From Steroidobacteraceae bacterium (GTDB taxonomy: Bacteria > Pseudomonadota > Gammaproteobacteria > Steroidobacterales > Steroidobacteraceae): DNA of 43,282 nucleotides. The stretch is from contig JAQSWD010000064.1 in the NCBI GenBank assembly GCA_029266835.1, forward strand, positions 1 to 43,282. The letters run 5' to 3'. Both the position numbers and the translations under genes were made by a program. A model generated the notes under the pieces. The model saw nothing but the letters and a program-made list of their open reading frames with translations. It did no database searches and had not been told where the DNA came from. Position 1 is the stretch's first letter; every line of letters starts with the position of its first letter. This document shows, piece after piece, positions 1 to 7,368 of this stretch.

Positions 1-60
1 CAACGCAATCACCGGTCGCGTTCCCATTTGCTGCAAATGAGGAATGACCCCATTAGTTGG

Positions 61-72
61 TACATTGGTGGT
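61..72 (+). promoter_or_regulatory. Extended -10 box of a leaderless promoter for the M1 peptidase
   Basis: TACATT lies at 61-66, preceded by TGG (an extended -10 arrangement), and is followed by exactly 6 nt before the ATG at 73. That spacing would put the transcription start at or beside the start codon. No Shine-Dalgarno precedes the ATG and no convincing -35 box is seen. The same TANNNT-N6-ATG layout recurs at 4564, 41782 and, on the minus strand, 40011. The role is inferred from motif and spacing only. Confidence 0.4.
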
Positions 73-1968
73 ATGAGAACCTTCATCGTCGCGTTGCTCG
101 CCAGCGCACCTTTCATTGCATCGGCGGCTACGCCGGCCGATCCAATCGTTCCGGGCAAGGACTATCACTCGTACGCCGATCCCTCGGCGTTCAGGGTGAA
201 GCACCTGGAGCTCGACCTTACCGCGTCGTTCGAGGATCAACGCCTTTCCGGGGTCGCGGATCTCACTGTTTCGCGCGTTTCGCCGGGCGCGCGCAAGCTC
301 GTGCTGGATACGCGCGATCTCGTCATCCGCCAGGCCTGGTGGGTGAGGAGTGCGTCGGATCTCGTGCCGCTGCGCTTCACCGTGGGTGTGCGCGACCCGA
401 TGCTGGGTTCGCCGCTGAGCATCGATTTGCCGGCCGAAGCGAACGCGGCGGAGCTGGTGGTCCGCATTTCCTACCAGACGCGTCCGGAAGCCTCGGGCCT
501 GCAATGGGTGCCGGCCGCGCTCACCGCCGACAAGACGCATCCTTTCCTGTTCACGCAATCGCAGGCCATCCACGCGCGTAGCTGGATACCGCTGCAGGAT
601 TCACCGCAGGTGCGCATGACCTTCGATGCCACCATCCGTGTGCCGGACGGCATGCGCGCGGTGATGGGCGCGGAGAGCGTGACCAACCCGCTGGAGCTCG
701 CGCCCAACGGCGTCTTCACGTTCCACATGCCGCAGGCGATTCCCTCGTACCTGATCGCGCTGGGCATCGGCAAGCTGGAATTCCGCGCCACGGGCCCGCG
801 CACGGGCGTGTACGCCGAAAGCTCACTCGTCGAGGCGGCGGCCAGGGAGTTCTCGGACACCGAGCAGATGATGCAGGCCAGCGAGAAACTGTTCGGCGCG
901 TATCGCTGGGGCCGCTATGACCTGCTGATCCTGCCGCCATCGTTTCCCTTCGGCGGCATGGAGAATCCGCGGCTCTCGTTCATCACGCCCACGGTAATCG
1001 CCGGCGACAAGAGCCTCACCTCGCTCATCGCGCACGAGCTGGCGCATTCCTGGTCGGGCAACCTCGTGACCAATGCCACCTGGCGCGACCTGTGGCTCAA
1101 CGAGGGTTTCACCGTCTACCTGCAGAACCGCATCATGCTGTCCGTGTACGGCGAGCGGCGCGAAGCGATGGAAGAAGCGCTGGACCTGCAGATCGTGCGG
1201 CGCGAACTCGAAACCCATCCGCCCTCGGACCAGATCCTCGCCATCGATCTTCGCGGCCGCGATCCGGACGACGCCTTCACGCAGATTCCCTACATCAAGG
1301 GCGCGTTGTTCGTCTCCTGGCTGGGCTCGCGGTTCGGTGTCGACGCGGTCGACAGTTTCCTGCAGAACTACTTCGACCACTTCCAGTTCCAGAGCATCGC
1401 CACCGAACAGTTCCGCGCTTACCTGGAAGCCAATCTGCTGCCGAAAAAGCCCGGCGCCGTGACCCCGGCCGAACTCGACGAGTGGATGCTCGCACCCGGC
1501 CTGCCGAAGTACGCGGTGCTGCCGACGTCGGACGCCTTCGACAAGGTGGACGCGCAGCGCACGGACTGGTTGGCCGGCAAGCGTTCCGCGGCGGACCTTC
1601 CGGGCAAAGACTGGACCACGCACGAGTGGGTGCATTTCATCGACGGCCTGCCGAAAAAAGTGCCGGCGAACAAGCTCGCCGAGATCGACGAGGCCTTCTC
1701 GCTCACCGATGTCGGCAACAGCGAGATCGCCTTCAGTTGGCTGCGCGTAGCCATCGCCAACGATTATTCGCCCGCCTGGCCGCGGCTCGACAGATACCTC
1801 ACCGGCATCGGCCGCCGCAAGCTCATCAAGCCCCTGTACGAGGACCTGATGAAGACCCCGGCGGGCGCGGAACGCGCGCGCGCCATCTATGCGCGGGCGC
1901 GGGCTAACTACCACCCGATCGCCACCGCCACGCTCGACCCCATCGTCTTCAAGGGGTCGAAGCCATGA
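73..1968 (+). CDS. M1 family zinc metallopeptidase (leukotriene A4 hydrolase-like aminopeptidase)
   Basis: A secreted or periplasmic zinc aminopeptidase of 631 residues. The ATG at 73 is chosen because it opens directly into a signal peptide (MRTFIVALLASAPFIASA); the frame is also open from 28. The exopeptidase motif GGMEN is at 294-298. The zinc site HELAH is at 321-325 with the third ligand E344 inside NEGF, giving the family spacing HEXXH-X18-E. The last 120 or so residues look like the helical LTA4-hydrolase C-terminal domain, so the architecture is that of the LTA4H/cold-active aminopeptidase branch rather than PepN. The rhomboid gene follows 17 nt later on the same strand. Function by family is strong; the peptide substrate is unknown. 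Confidence 0.93.
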   Translation: MRTFIVALLASAPFIASAATPADPIVPGKDYHSYADPSAFRVKHLELDLTASFEDQRLSGVADLTVSRVSPGARKLVLDTRDLVIRQAWWVRSASDLVPLRFTVGVRDPMLGSPLSIDLPAEANAAELVVRISYQTRPEASGLQWVPAALTADKTHPFLFTQSQAIHARSWIPLQDSPQVRMTFDATIRVPDGMRAVMGAESVTNPLELAPNGVFTFHMPQAIPSYLIALGIGKLEFRATGPRTGVYAESSLVEAAAREFSDTEQMMQASEKLFGAYRWGRYDLLILPPSFPFGGMENPRLSFITPTVIAGDKSLTSLIAHELAHSWSGNLVTNATWRDLWLNEGFTVYLQNRIMLSVYGERREAMEEALDLQIVRRELETHPPSDQILAIDLRGRDPDDAFTQIPYIKGALFVSWLGSRFGVDAVDSFLQNYFDHFQFQSIATEQFRAYLEANLLPKKPGAVTPAELDEWMLAPGLPKYAVLPTSDAFDKVDAQRTDWLAGKRSAADLPGKDWTTHEWVHFIDGLPKKVPANKLAEIDEAFSLTDVGNSEIAFSWLRVAIANDYSPAWPRLDRYLTGIGRRKLIKPLYEDLMKTPAGAERARAIYARARANYHPIATATLDPIVFKGSKP

Positions 1969-1985
1969 CGCCGAAGCCATAGTCG

Positions 1986-2702
1986 ATGGTCATCCCTTTA
2001 CACGACGACAACCCGACCAACAGCAAACCGTACGTCACCGTCGGCATCATGATTGCCTGCCTGCTGGCGTACGTGGTCCAGCACCTGCTGCTGACCGATG
2101 CGGGCACGACGCAGGTGGCCTACGCCTTCGGGGTTGTGCCGGCAGTGCTCACCGGGCGCGAGATGCTGCCGGCGGAGATCGCGTTGATCCCGGACTGGGC
2201 GACGGTGTTCACCTCGATGTTCATGCACGGCGGTTTCTGGCACCTGGCCGGCAACATGCTTTACCTGTGGATCTTCGGTAACAACATCGAGGACGCCATG
2301 GGTCATGGCCGCTTCTTCGCGTTCTACGTGCTCTGCGGTGTGGCCGCGGTGTTCGCCCAGGTACTGCCAAATCCCGGCTCGATCATTCCCATGGTGGGCG
2401 CCAGCGGCGCGATCTCCGGCGTCCTCGGCGCTTACATGCTGCTGTTTCCGCGCGCGCGTGTGCTGCTCGGGTTGCCGCTGGGTTTCCTGTTACTTCAGCT
2501 CGGACGATTCCCGGCCATCTGGGTGCTGGCGGCCTGGTTCTTGATGCAGCTGGTGATGAGCGCCATCAACACCTGGACGCGCGCCGCGGGCGAGACCCAG
2601 GGCGGCATCGCGTTCGGTGCGCACATCGGCGGCTTCATCGCGGGTTTGTTGCTGGTCGCAATTTTCAAGAAGCGTTCCGTGCCGCTGTGGCGGCGCCACT
2701 GA
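1986..2702 (+). CDS. Rhomboid family intramembrane serine protease
   Basis: An inner-membrane serine protease of 238 residues that cleaves transmembrane segments of client proteins. The catalytic serine is S140 in GASGAISG, and the catalytic histidine is H213 in GAHIGG within the last membrane helix. The upstream loop (HGGFWHLAGNMLYLWIFG) is the typical rhomboid L1/TM2 signature. About six hydrophobic segments are visible. It starts 17 nt after the M1 peptidase stop, so the two are probably co-transcribed, and both are proteases. Its substrate cannot be read from the sequence. Confidence 0.93.
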   Translation: MVIPLHDDNPTNSKPYVTVGIMIACLLAYVVQHLLLTDAGTTQVAYAFGVVPAVLTGREMLPAEIALIPDWATVFTSMFMHGGFWHLAGNMLYLWIFGNNIEDAMGHGRFFAFYVLCGVAAVFAQVLPNPGSIIPMVGASGAISGVLGAYMLLFPRARVLLGLPLGFLLLQLGRFPAIWVLAAWFLMQLVMSAINTWTRAAGETQGGIAFGAHIGGFIAGLLLVAIFKKRSVPLWRRH

Positions 2703-2707
2703 GACGC

Positions 2708-2716
2708 TGCTACATT
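2708..2716 (+). promoter_or_regulatory. Candidate extended -10 promoter for the tail-sheath gene
   Basis: TGCTACATT, an extended -10, lies just after the rhomboid stop and about 50 nt before the proposed TTG start of the sheath gene. It is flanked by a small inverted repeat, GCTGC at 2706-2710 and GCAGC at 2720-2724. It suggests the sheath gene can be transcribed independently of the peptidase-rhomboid pair. No clear -35 box is seen. Confidence 0.3.
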
Positions 2717-2766
2717 CCCGCAGCATCGCGCTGGCCTGGAATGAAAAAGCCGAGCAGGGGAGATTG

Positions 2767-4488
2767 TTGGCCGAGCCTTTCGACTCGCGTATCGTTTCTG
2801 CCGAAGCACCCGGCTCTCTACGTGTCATCGCGCGAGCCGCAACCAACATCGCGGCCTTCGTCGGCCGCGCGCTCAAGGGCCCCGTCAACCAGGCCGTGAT
2901 GGTTCGCAGCTTCGCCGACTACACACGCGTGTTCGGCGGTCTCTGGCAACCCTCGACGCTGAGTTACGCGGTCGAGCAATTCTTCGAGAATGGCGGACGC
3001 GCCGCCGTCATCGTGCGCGTGGTCAATGGCGCCCGCCCGCCCACGCTCACCCTGCCCACCAGCGGCGGCCGGCTGCAGCTGCGCGGCGTAGGCGCGGGGT
3101 CGCGCGAGTTCCTGCGTGCCTCGGTCGACTACGACGGCATCGATTCCAAGGACACGCACCTGTTCAACCTGGTGGTTCAGCGGGTGCGCACCGCGGGCTC
3201 CGAAGCCATCGAAGACCAGGAAATCTTCCGCCGCCTGTCGGTGAAGCCGGGCATGGACCGCTTCGTGGCCGACCTGCTGCTGGAATCCCGCCTGGTGCGC
3301 GTGCAGGGCAGCGTACCCACCGAGCGGCCCACGCGCACGCCCGCGGCCAACGCCGCGGTCATCGGCTACACACCCTCGAACCCGGATGGCGACGACGGCG
3401 GCCCGATCACCGACTACGACATCATCGGCTCGGCGCAGGCGGGTACCGGCATCTTCGCCTTGCAGGCGGCGCCCGACATCAACCTGCTGTGCATACCGCC
3501 GCTGACGCGCGATGCCGACGTGGGCCTGTCGACGCTGCTCGTGGCCGGCCGCTTCTGCCGGGAGCGACGCGCGCTGCTGATAGTGGATCCGCCGTCCACC
3601 TGGGCGTCGAGCGCCGCCGCGCTCGACGGCATGCGTCACTGGCCTTTCCGCAGCGAAGACGCCGCCATGTTCTTTCCGCGCGTGGTCGCCTTTGACCGGT
3701 TGCGCGGACGATTCGAGTTGTTCGCGCCCTGTGGGGTCGCGGCCGGCATGATCGCGCGCTGCGACGAGACCTGGCCGGTATGGGCCGCCGCCGAAGGCGA
3801 CGACGCCATCCTGCGTCCCGGTCTGCGGCCCGCATGGACCGTCCAGAATGCCGATCGCGCGCGCCTGGTGAATGCCGGCATCAACCTGCTGCAGTCGGTG
3901 CGCATCGCGCCCAAGTTCGCGGCCAGCCCGCGCACGCTGGCGAGCGGCTCGGCCGCGGTCAGCGACTGGCGCTATCTCTCCGCGCGCCGGCTGGCGCTGT
4001 TCATCATGACCTGCATCGAGCGCGGCACGCGCTGGATGCTGCTGGAGCGCAACTCACCGTCCACCTGGCTCATGGCCAAGGCGCAGGTCGAGGCTTTCCT
4101 CGATTCGCTGTATGCCGAAGGCGCATTCGCGGGCCGCACCGGCGAGCATAGTTATTTCGTGGTCTGCGACGACCGAATCAACAACGAAGACACCATGCGC
4201 GCCGGCAAGGTGAACCTCGCCTTCGGGTTCGCGGCTTCCCGGCCTGGCGAGTACCACGCCTTCATCGTCACCCATCAGCCCAGCGGCTCGCGTGCGCGGC
4301 CCATCACGGTCAATCGTTTCGCCAACTATTCGCCCAGCGTGGATCTCGAGATCGAGTCGTCCATCCTGCGCGGGCTGGTGCCGCACAATCCCGTAGCCGA
4401 TGAAGACACCGTGCGCATGCCGAAGCCCGAGGAAGTGGAGGCCACGGTGAAAATGCCGCCGCGCCAGTTGCCGGCGGAGTCGATTTGA
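2767..4488 (+). CDS. Orphan contractile phage-tail sheath-like protein
   Basis: About 573 residues. The frame is open from 2617, but that part overlaps the rhomboid gene. TTG at 2767, with AGGGG six bases upstream, is the likelier start. The N-terminal region (IAAFVGRALKGPVNQAV, then FADYTRVFGG) matches the start of Myoviridae/R-pyocin tail sheaths. The C-terminal half (ERGTRWMLLERNSPSTW, VEAFLDSLYAEGAFAG, YFVVCDD, NLAFGFAASRPGEYHAF) matches the sheath C-terminal domain. Sheath subunits polymerise around an inner tube and contract. Unusually, no tube, baseplate, tape-measure, spike or ClpV-like gene is present in the window. The C-terminus carries two T-V-[RK]-M-P motifs (T548, T560). The fold call is good; the role is unknown. 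Confidence 0.8.
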   Translation: MAEPFDSRIVSAEAPGSLRVIARAATNIAAFVGRALKGPVNQAVMVRSFADYTRVFGGLWQPSTLSYAVEQFFENGGRAAVIVRVVNGARPPTLTLPTSGGRLQLRGVGAGSREFLRASVDYDGIDSKDTHLFNLVVQRVRTAGSEAIEDQEIFRRLSVKPGMDRFVADLLLESRLVRVQGSVPTERPTRTPAANAAVIGYTPSNPDGDDGGPITDYDIIGSAQAGTGIFALQAAPDINLLCIPPLTRDADVGLSTLLVAGRFCRERRALLIVDPPSTWASSAAALDGMRHWPFRSEDAAMFFPRVVAFDRLRGRFELFAPCGVAAGMIARCDETWPVWAAAEGDDAILRPGLRPAWTVQNADRARLVNAGINLLQSVRIAPKFAASPRTLASGSAAVSDWRYLSARRLALFIMTCIERGTRWMLLERNSPSTWLMAKAQVEAFLDSLYAEGAFAGRTGEHSYFVVCDDRINNEDTMRAGKVNLAFGFAASRPGEYHAFIVTHQPSGSRARPITVNRFANYSPSVDLEIESSILRGLVPHNPVADEDTVRMPKPEEVEATVKMPPRQLPAESI

Positions 4489-4563
4489 CGCGTCTGAGCG
4501 TCCCTGCGCCGCGTAGCCGGCGCGTTCAGCAAGCTTCGGAATGATCCGCGCGATTCCAGGCGC

Positions 4564-4575
4564 TAGCCTGCCGCG
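4564..4575 (+). promoter_or_regulatory. Leaderless-type -10 box before the 2OG oxygenase
   Basis: TAGCCT at 4564-4569 is followed by six bases and then the ATG at 4576. It sits in a short palindrome (AGGCGCTAGCCT). There is no Shine-Dalgarno. The layout matches those at 61 and 41782. Confidence 0.35.
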
Positions 4576-5268
4576 ATGGACGACGCATGGCGCATTGACG
4601 ATCTCTCCGTGGAACTCGACGAACGAGGCTGTGCGCGGGTCGAGAAGTTGTTCCCACCGGAAGAATGCGCGCAGCTCGCGGGTCTGTATGACGACGCCGC
4701 ACTTTTCCGCAGCCGGGTGGTGATGAGCCGCCATGGCTTCGGCCGTGGCGAGTACCAGTACTTCGCCTATCCACTGCCCCGGATCGTCGCCCGGCTTCGC
4801 GACCGGCTGTACTCGTGTCTCGTGCCCGTGGCCAACCGCTGGCAGGAACTCATGGGGCTCGACGGCCGCTTCCCTGACACGCACGCCCAGTTCCTTGCGC
4901 GCTGCCACGCGGACGGGCAGAGGCGTCCCACGCCACTGCTGCTGCGATATGGCGCCGGCGATTACAACTGCCTGCACCAGGATCTCTACGGCGAGCAGGT
5001 CTTCCCGCTGCAAATGGCGGTGCTGCTCTCACAACCCGCCAAGGATTTCACCGGCGGCGAATTCGTGGTGACCGAGCAGCGCCCGCGCCAGCAATCACGC
5101 GTGGAAGTGGTGCCGCTGAGGCAAGGTGACGCGGTGATCTTCGCGGTCAACGACAGACCTGTGCGCGGGTCCCGCGGGTTCTATCGCGTGAAGATGCGCC
5201 ATGGCGTGAGCCGCATCGGTTCAGGACAGCGGCACACGCTCGGCATCATCCTGCACGACGCGGCCTGA
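4576..5268 (+). CDS. 2OG-Fe(II) oxygenase (prolyl-hydroxylase-like)
   Basis: A 230-residue cytosolic dioxygenase with the double-stranded beta-helix core. Iron ligands are visible as H134 and D136 in LHQDLYG and H209 in MRHGV, with R219 (GQRHTLG) placed to bind the 2-oxoglutarate carboxylate. The region FTGGEFVVTEQRP and the motif QGDAVIF are typical of the small prolyl-4-hydroxylase/SM-20-like bacterial family. No signal peptide is present. The gene stands alone on its strand, starts from a leaderless-type promoter and converges on the Ada-like gene with a 23-nt overlap. The substrate (protein side chain, nucleic acid or small molecule) cannot be told. The nearby ATL and Ada-like genes make an alkylation-repair role possible, but its sequence is not AlkB-like. 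Confidence 0.85.
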   Translation: MDDAWRIDDLSVELDERGCARVEKLFPPEECAQLAGLYDDAALFRSRVVMSRHGFGRGEYQYFAYPLPRIVARLRDRLYSCLVPVANRWQELMGLDGRFPDTHAQFLARCHADGQRRPTPLLLRYGAGDYNCLHQDLYGEQVFPLQMAVLLSQPAKDFTGGEFVVTEQRPRQQSRVEVVPLRQGDAVIFAVNDRPVRGSRGFYRVKMRHGVSRIGSGQRHTLGIILHDAA

Positions 5269-5527
5269 CGCGCCGTTTCACCCCGGTCTTCCACTGCGCG
5301 TACTCGCTGGGCATGCAGACCGCGCAAGGACGATACCCCGCCGCGCGCGCGGTCGCGGCATCGCGAAAGAAAACGCGATGCTTCACGTAACCACCACGCG
5401 CGATAGCACTCAATGCGCTGCGGCAATCCATCCGACCAAAGATGTGAGTGGCGCGGTGGCCGCCAAACTTTCCGGCGGTCCTGCTCTCATACGGCTTTCC
5501 GCCGGCGCCAACCAGGGTGAACGGCAC
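5246..5527 (-). CDS. Stand-alone Ada-type metal-binding domain protein
   Basis: A 93-residue protein that resembles only the N-terminal zinc domain of the Ada methyl-phosphotriester sensor. The tail GYRPCAVCMP carries C68 and C71, and C35 lies in GRMDC. The fourth Ada cysteine (the CxxxC partner of C35) is missing, so a full Cys4 zinc site is not evident. There is no AraC helix-turn-helix or methyltransferase domain. The GTG at 5527 is preferred because it begins 7 nt after the stop of the hotdog gene upstream; an ATG at 5605 would lie inside that gene. The C-terminus is Arg/Lys-rich (KRRVRPRR), which would suit nucleic-acid binding. Small proteins of this shape exist as unnamed families; function is inference. 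Confidence 0.7.
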   Translation of the reverse strand: MPFTLVGAGGKPYESRTAGKFGGHRATHIFGRMDCRSALSAIARGGYVKHRVFFRDAATARAAGYRPCAVCMPSEYAQWKTGVKRRVRPRRAG

Positions 5528-5534
5528 CGGGGCT

Positions 5535-6068
5535 TCAGCTCTCTTTCTTCGGCGATACGTACATGCTGATGACGGCGCGCACGACTTCCTTGCCATTCGC
5601 GTCATGCACGCTTACCGGCACGGCGACGTTTTCCGCCTGCGCCCACTCGCTTTTCTCGAGACGCGCCGTGGCGGTGACATCGGTCTCCGCCTTGGCCAGG
5701 TACTCGATGGTCATGCCGCGCGGAATCCAGCGCATGCCGGTGGGGATGGTGACTTCGGTGCACATGCCCGCCGCCAGCTCGCAAAGATTGCCCATGGCCA
5801 GCGCATGCACGGTGTGGATGTGATTCTCGACGGCGCGGCGCTTTTTCATCCACACGCGGCAGAGCTTGGGCTGGAGGTCGAGAAATTTCGGCTTGATGGT
5901 GCCGAAGTAGGGAGCGCGCTTCGAGACGGTACGCGCGAACAGCCAGCGGCCGAATGTCGATTTGTGTACGCGGATCCAGGCGCGCAGCGTGGGGCCGGCG
6001 GTGGTGGTGTCGGTCAGTGTCAGCCAGTCCATTTGCGGACGAGTGGATGTCATTGCGGGATTGGCCAT
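5535..6068 (-). CDS. DUF4442 hotdog-fold protein (thioesterase-like)
   Basis: 177 residues resembling the DUF4442 branch of the hotdog superfamily, which includes PaaI-type acyl-CoA thioesterases. Visible signatures are RAVENHIHTVHALAMGNLCELAAGM, typical of the hotdog central helix, and the beta strands TVTATARLEKSEW and VVRAVISMYVSP. There is no signal peptide, so it is cytosolic. It heads a two-gene minus-strand operon with the Ada-like gene (7-nt gap) and is divergent from the ATL gene across 102 bp. The acyl substrate is unknown, and members of this family are often annotated without proven activity. Confidence 0.78.
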   Translation of the reverse strand: MANPAMTSTRPQMDWLTLTDTTTAGPTLRAWIRVHKSTFGRWLFARTVSKRAPYFGTIKPKFLDLQPKLCRVWMKKRRAVENHIHTVHALAMGNLCELAAGMCTEVTIPTGMRWIPRGMTIEYLAKAETDVTATARLEKSEWAQAENVAVPVSVHDANGKEVVRAVISMYVSPKKES

Positions 6069-6170
6069 CGCGTGATGTGATCCGGCGCCGAAGAGGGGGA
6101 AACTCTAATCGCTGCGCGGCGTCTGTTCCATGACTTCTTGCCAAGCTTTCCTGGGAACCTTCTGTTCGTC

Positions 6171-6518
6171 ATGTCCGACCTTGCTCAACAACGTGTCTCG
6201 GCCATACTCAAGGCGGTACGCGGCATCAAGCGCGGCACCTTCGCAAGTTATGGCGAGGTGGCACGGCGCGCCGGCCTGCCGGGGCGTGCGCGACTGGTGG
6301 GCACGGTGCTGCGTGATTCGGGCGACATGAAGTCATTGCCCTGGCACCGCGTCACGGGTGCCGGCGGACGCATCGCGTTTCCGGTCGGCTCCCGTCCGGC
6401 TCGTGAACAGATACGGCGCCTGGAACGCGAGGGCCTGAAGGCGCGCGGCAATCGCGTGGTGCAGAAGCCATCGGCGGCGTCACCGCGCACTCTCGACGCT
6501 CTGCTGTGGAAGTTGTGA
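6171..6518 (+). CDS. MGMT-family alkyltransferase-like (ATL) DNA-binding protein
   Basis: A 115-residue protein similar to the DNA-binding half of O6-alkylguanine-DNA alkyltransferase. The active-site PCHRV is replaced by P57-W58-H59-R60-V61, so the alkyl-accepting cysteine is absent. That Trp substitution defines ATL proteins, which bind O6-alkylguanine and flag it for nucleotide excision repair. The conserved Tyr27 (FASYGEVA) and arginine finger region (GLPGRARLVG) are present. ATG at 6171 is preferred to a TTG at 6138 because homology begins at QQRVSAILKAVR; no strong Shine-Dalgarno is seen. The alpha/beta hydrolase begins 6 nt after its stop, so the two are probably co-transcribed. Confidence 0.88.
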   Translation: MSDLAQQRVSAILKAVRGIKRGTFASYGEVARRAGLPGRARLVGTVLRDSGDMKSLPWHRVTGAGGRIAFPVGSRPAREQIRRLEREGLKARGNRVVQKPSAASPRTLDALLWKL

Positions 6519-6524
6519 GGAACG

Positions 6525-7046
6525 ATGCCTGATCGTTACGTTGTGTTTTCTCATGGAAAAGACGCCGGCCCCTGGGGCGTCAAGATCACCGCGCTCGCGG
6601 GCAATGCGCGCAGCGAAGGTTACGAAGTGGAATCGGTCGACTACCGCGGCATCGACGATCCGCGCGAGCGGGTCAACAAGCTGGTGGAGTTCTGCAAGGA
6701 ACTGAAGGGCGACCTGGTGCTGTGCGGATCCAGCCTGGGCGGGTACGTGTCCGTGGCCGCCGCGTCGCTGCTGCATGCGCGCGGGGTCTTTCTGATGGCG
6801 CCGGCGCTGACCATGCCCGGCCTGCCGCCGCTGCGAGACAAGGTGCTCGACTGTCCGGCCACCATTGTCCATGGCTGGAAAGACGACGTGGTGCCCGTGG
6901 AGCAGAGCATCGAGTTCGCGCGCCGATACGGCTGCGCGCTGCACATCCTCAACAGTGATCACCGGTTGCAGGACGAGGTGCGGTTCCTCAAGTACCTGTT
7001 CGAGTACTTCCTGATTTCCCTCGACCTCCCGCAGGACGCGTCGTGA
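6525..7046 (+). CDS. Small alpha/beta-fold hydrolase (YqiA-like)
   Basis: 173 residues with the short alpha/beta-hydrolase core and no lid. The nucleophile elbow is GSSLGG with S70, the acid lies in HGWKDDVVP, and the histidine in NSDHRL. It has no signal peptide. It starts 6 nt after the ATL stop. Its stop codon (TGA, 7044-7046) is immediately followed, in the same frame, by coding sequence for the linker and region 4 of a sigma factor, so its 3' end lies at what looks like a deletion junction. The last residues (LPQDAS) may therefore not be the ancestral end. Esterase activity is likely; the substrate is unknown. Confidence 0.82.
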   Translation: MPDRYVVFSHGKDAGPWGVKITALAGNARSEGYEVESVDYRGIDDPRERVNKLVEFCKELKGDLVLCGSSLGGYVSVAAASLLHARGVFLMAPALTMPGLPPLRDKVLDCPATIVHGWKDDVVPVEQSIEFARRYGCALHILNSDHRLQDEVRFLKYLFEYFLISLDLPQDAS

Positions 7047-7085
7047 CCGCATCAGCGGCTCGCCGAACGCCGCGGTGGTGACGCC

Positions 7086-7331
7086 GTGCACGTGCCGCTG
7101 GACGCGCAGCTCGCCGACAACCTGCGCGCCGGTGAAGATGAAGTCATCCAGGTCAACGACGCCATCGAGGCGCTGAAGGGTGAGGACCCGCGCCTGGTGC
7201 AGGTGGTGGAGATGCGCTACTTCGCCGGCATGTCCGAGCAGGAGATCGCGGAAGTCCTCGGGGTCACCGATCGCACCGTGCGGCGCGACTGGGAGAAGGC
7301 CAGGCTGCTGCTGGCGTCGCTGTTGAGTTGA
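7086..7331 (+). pseudogene. 5'-truncated ECF sigma factor (region 4 only)
   Basis: The frame from 7047 (RLAERRGGDAVHVPLDA) looks like the inter-domain linker of the ECF sigma family that usually accompanies Ser/Thr kinases (the TIGR02999 type, about 185 residues). It continues into a full sigma region 4: VVEMRYFAGMSEQEIAEVLG, then VTDRTVRRDWEKARL, a clear helix-turn-helix for -35 recognition. Region 2, which binds the -10 element and core polymerase, is absent. The hydrolase stop lies directly upstream in the same frame. The first usable start is GTG 7086, giving 81 residues. Without region 2 it cannot act as a normal sigma factor. It is either a remnant, an assembly deletion, or a domain repurposed as a DNA-binding or anti-sigma-like protein. 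Confidence 0.75.
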
Positions 7332-7368
7332 TGTCCGGTGACGGCCCGCCATTGCGTCCCTGGTTGAT

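Noticed and set aside
2617-2766. Longer N-terminus for the sheath protein starting inside the rhomboid gene
   Set aside because: The added residues (Cys/Ser/Arg-rich) are the out-of-frame reading of the rhomboid C-terminus; the TTG at 2767 with AGGGG is better placed.
1900-5300. A prophage or tailocin around the sheath gene
   Set aside because: Flanking genes (rhomboid, M1 peptidase, 2OG oxygenase) are ordinary chromosomal genes; no integrase, tube, baseplate, lysis gene or attachment repeat is seen.
5246-5605. ATG 5605 as start of the Ada-like protein
   Set aside because: It would place 26 residues of out-of-frame hotdog-gene sequence in front of the domain; GTG 5527 begins just after the upstream stop.
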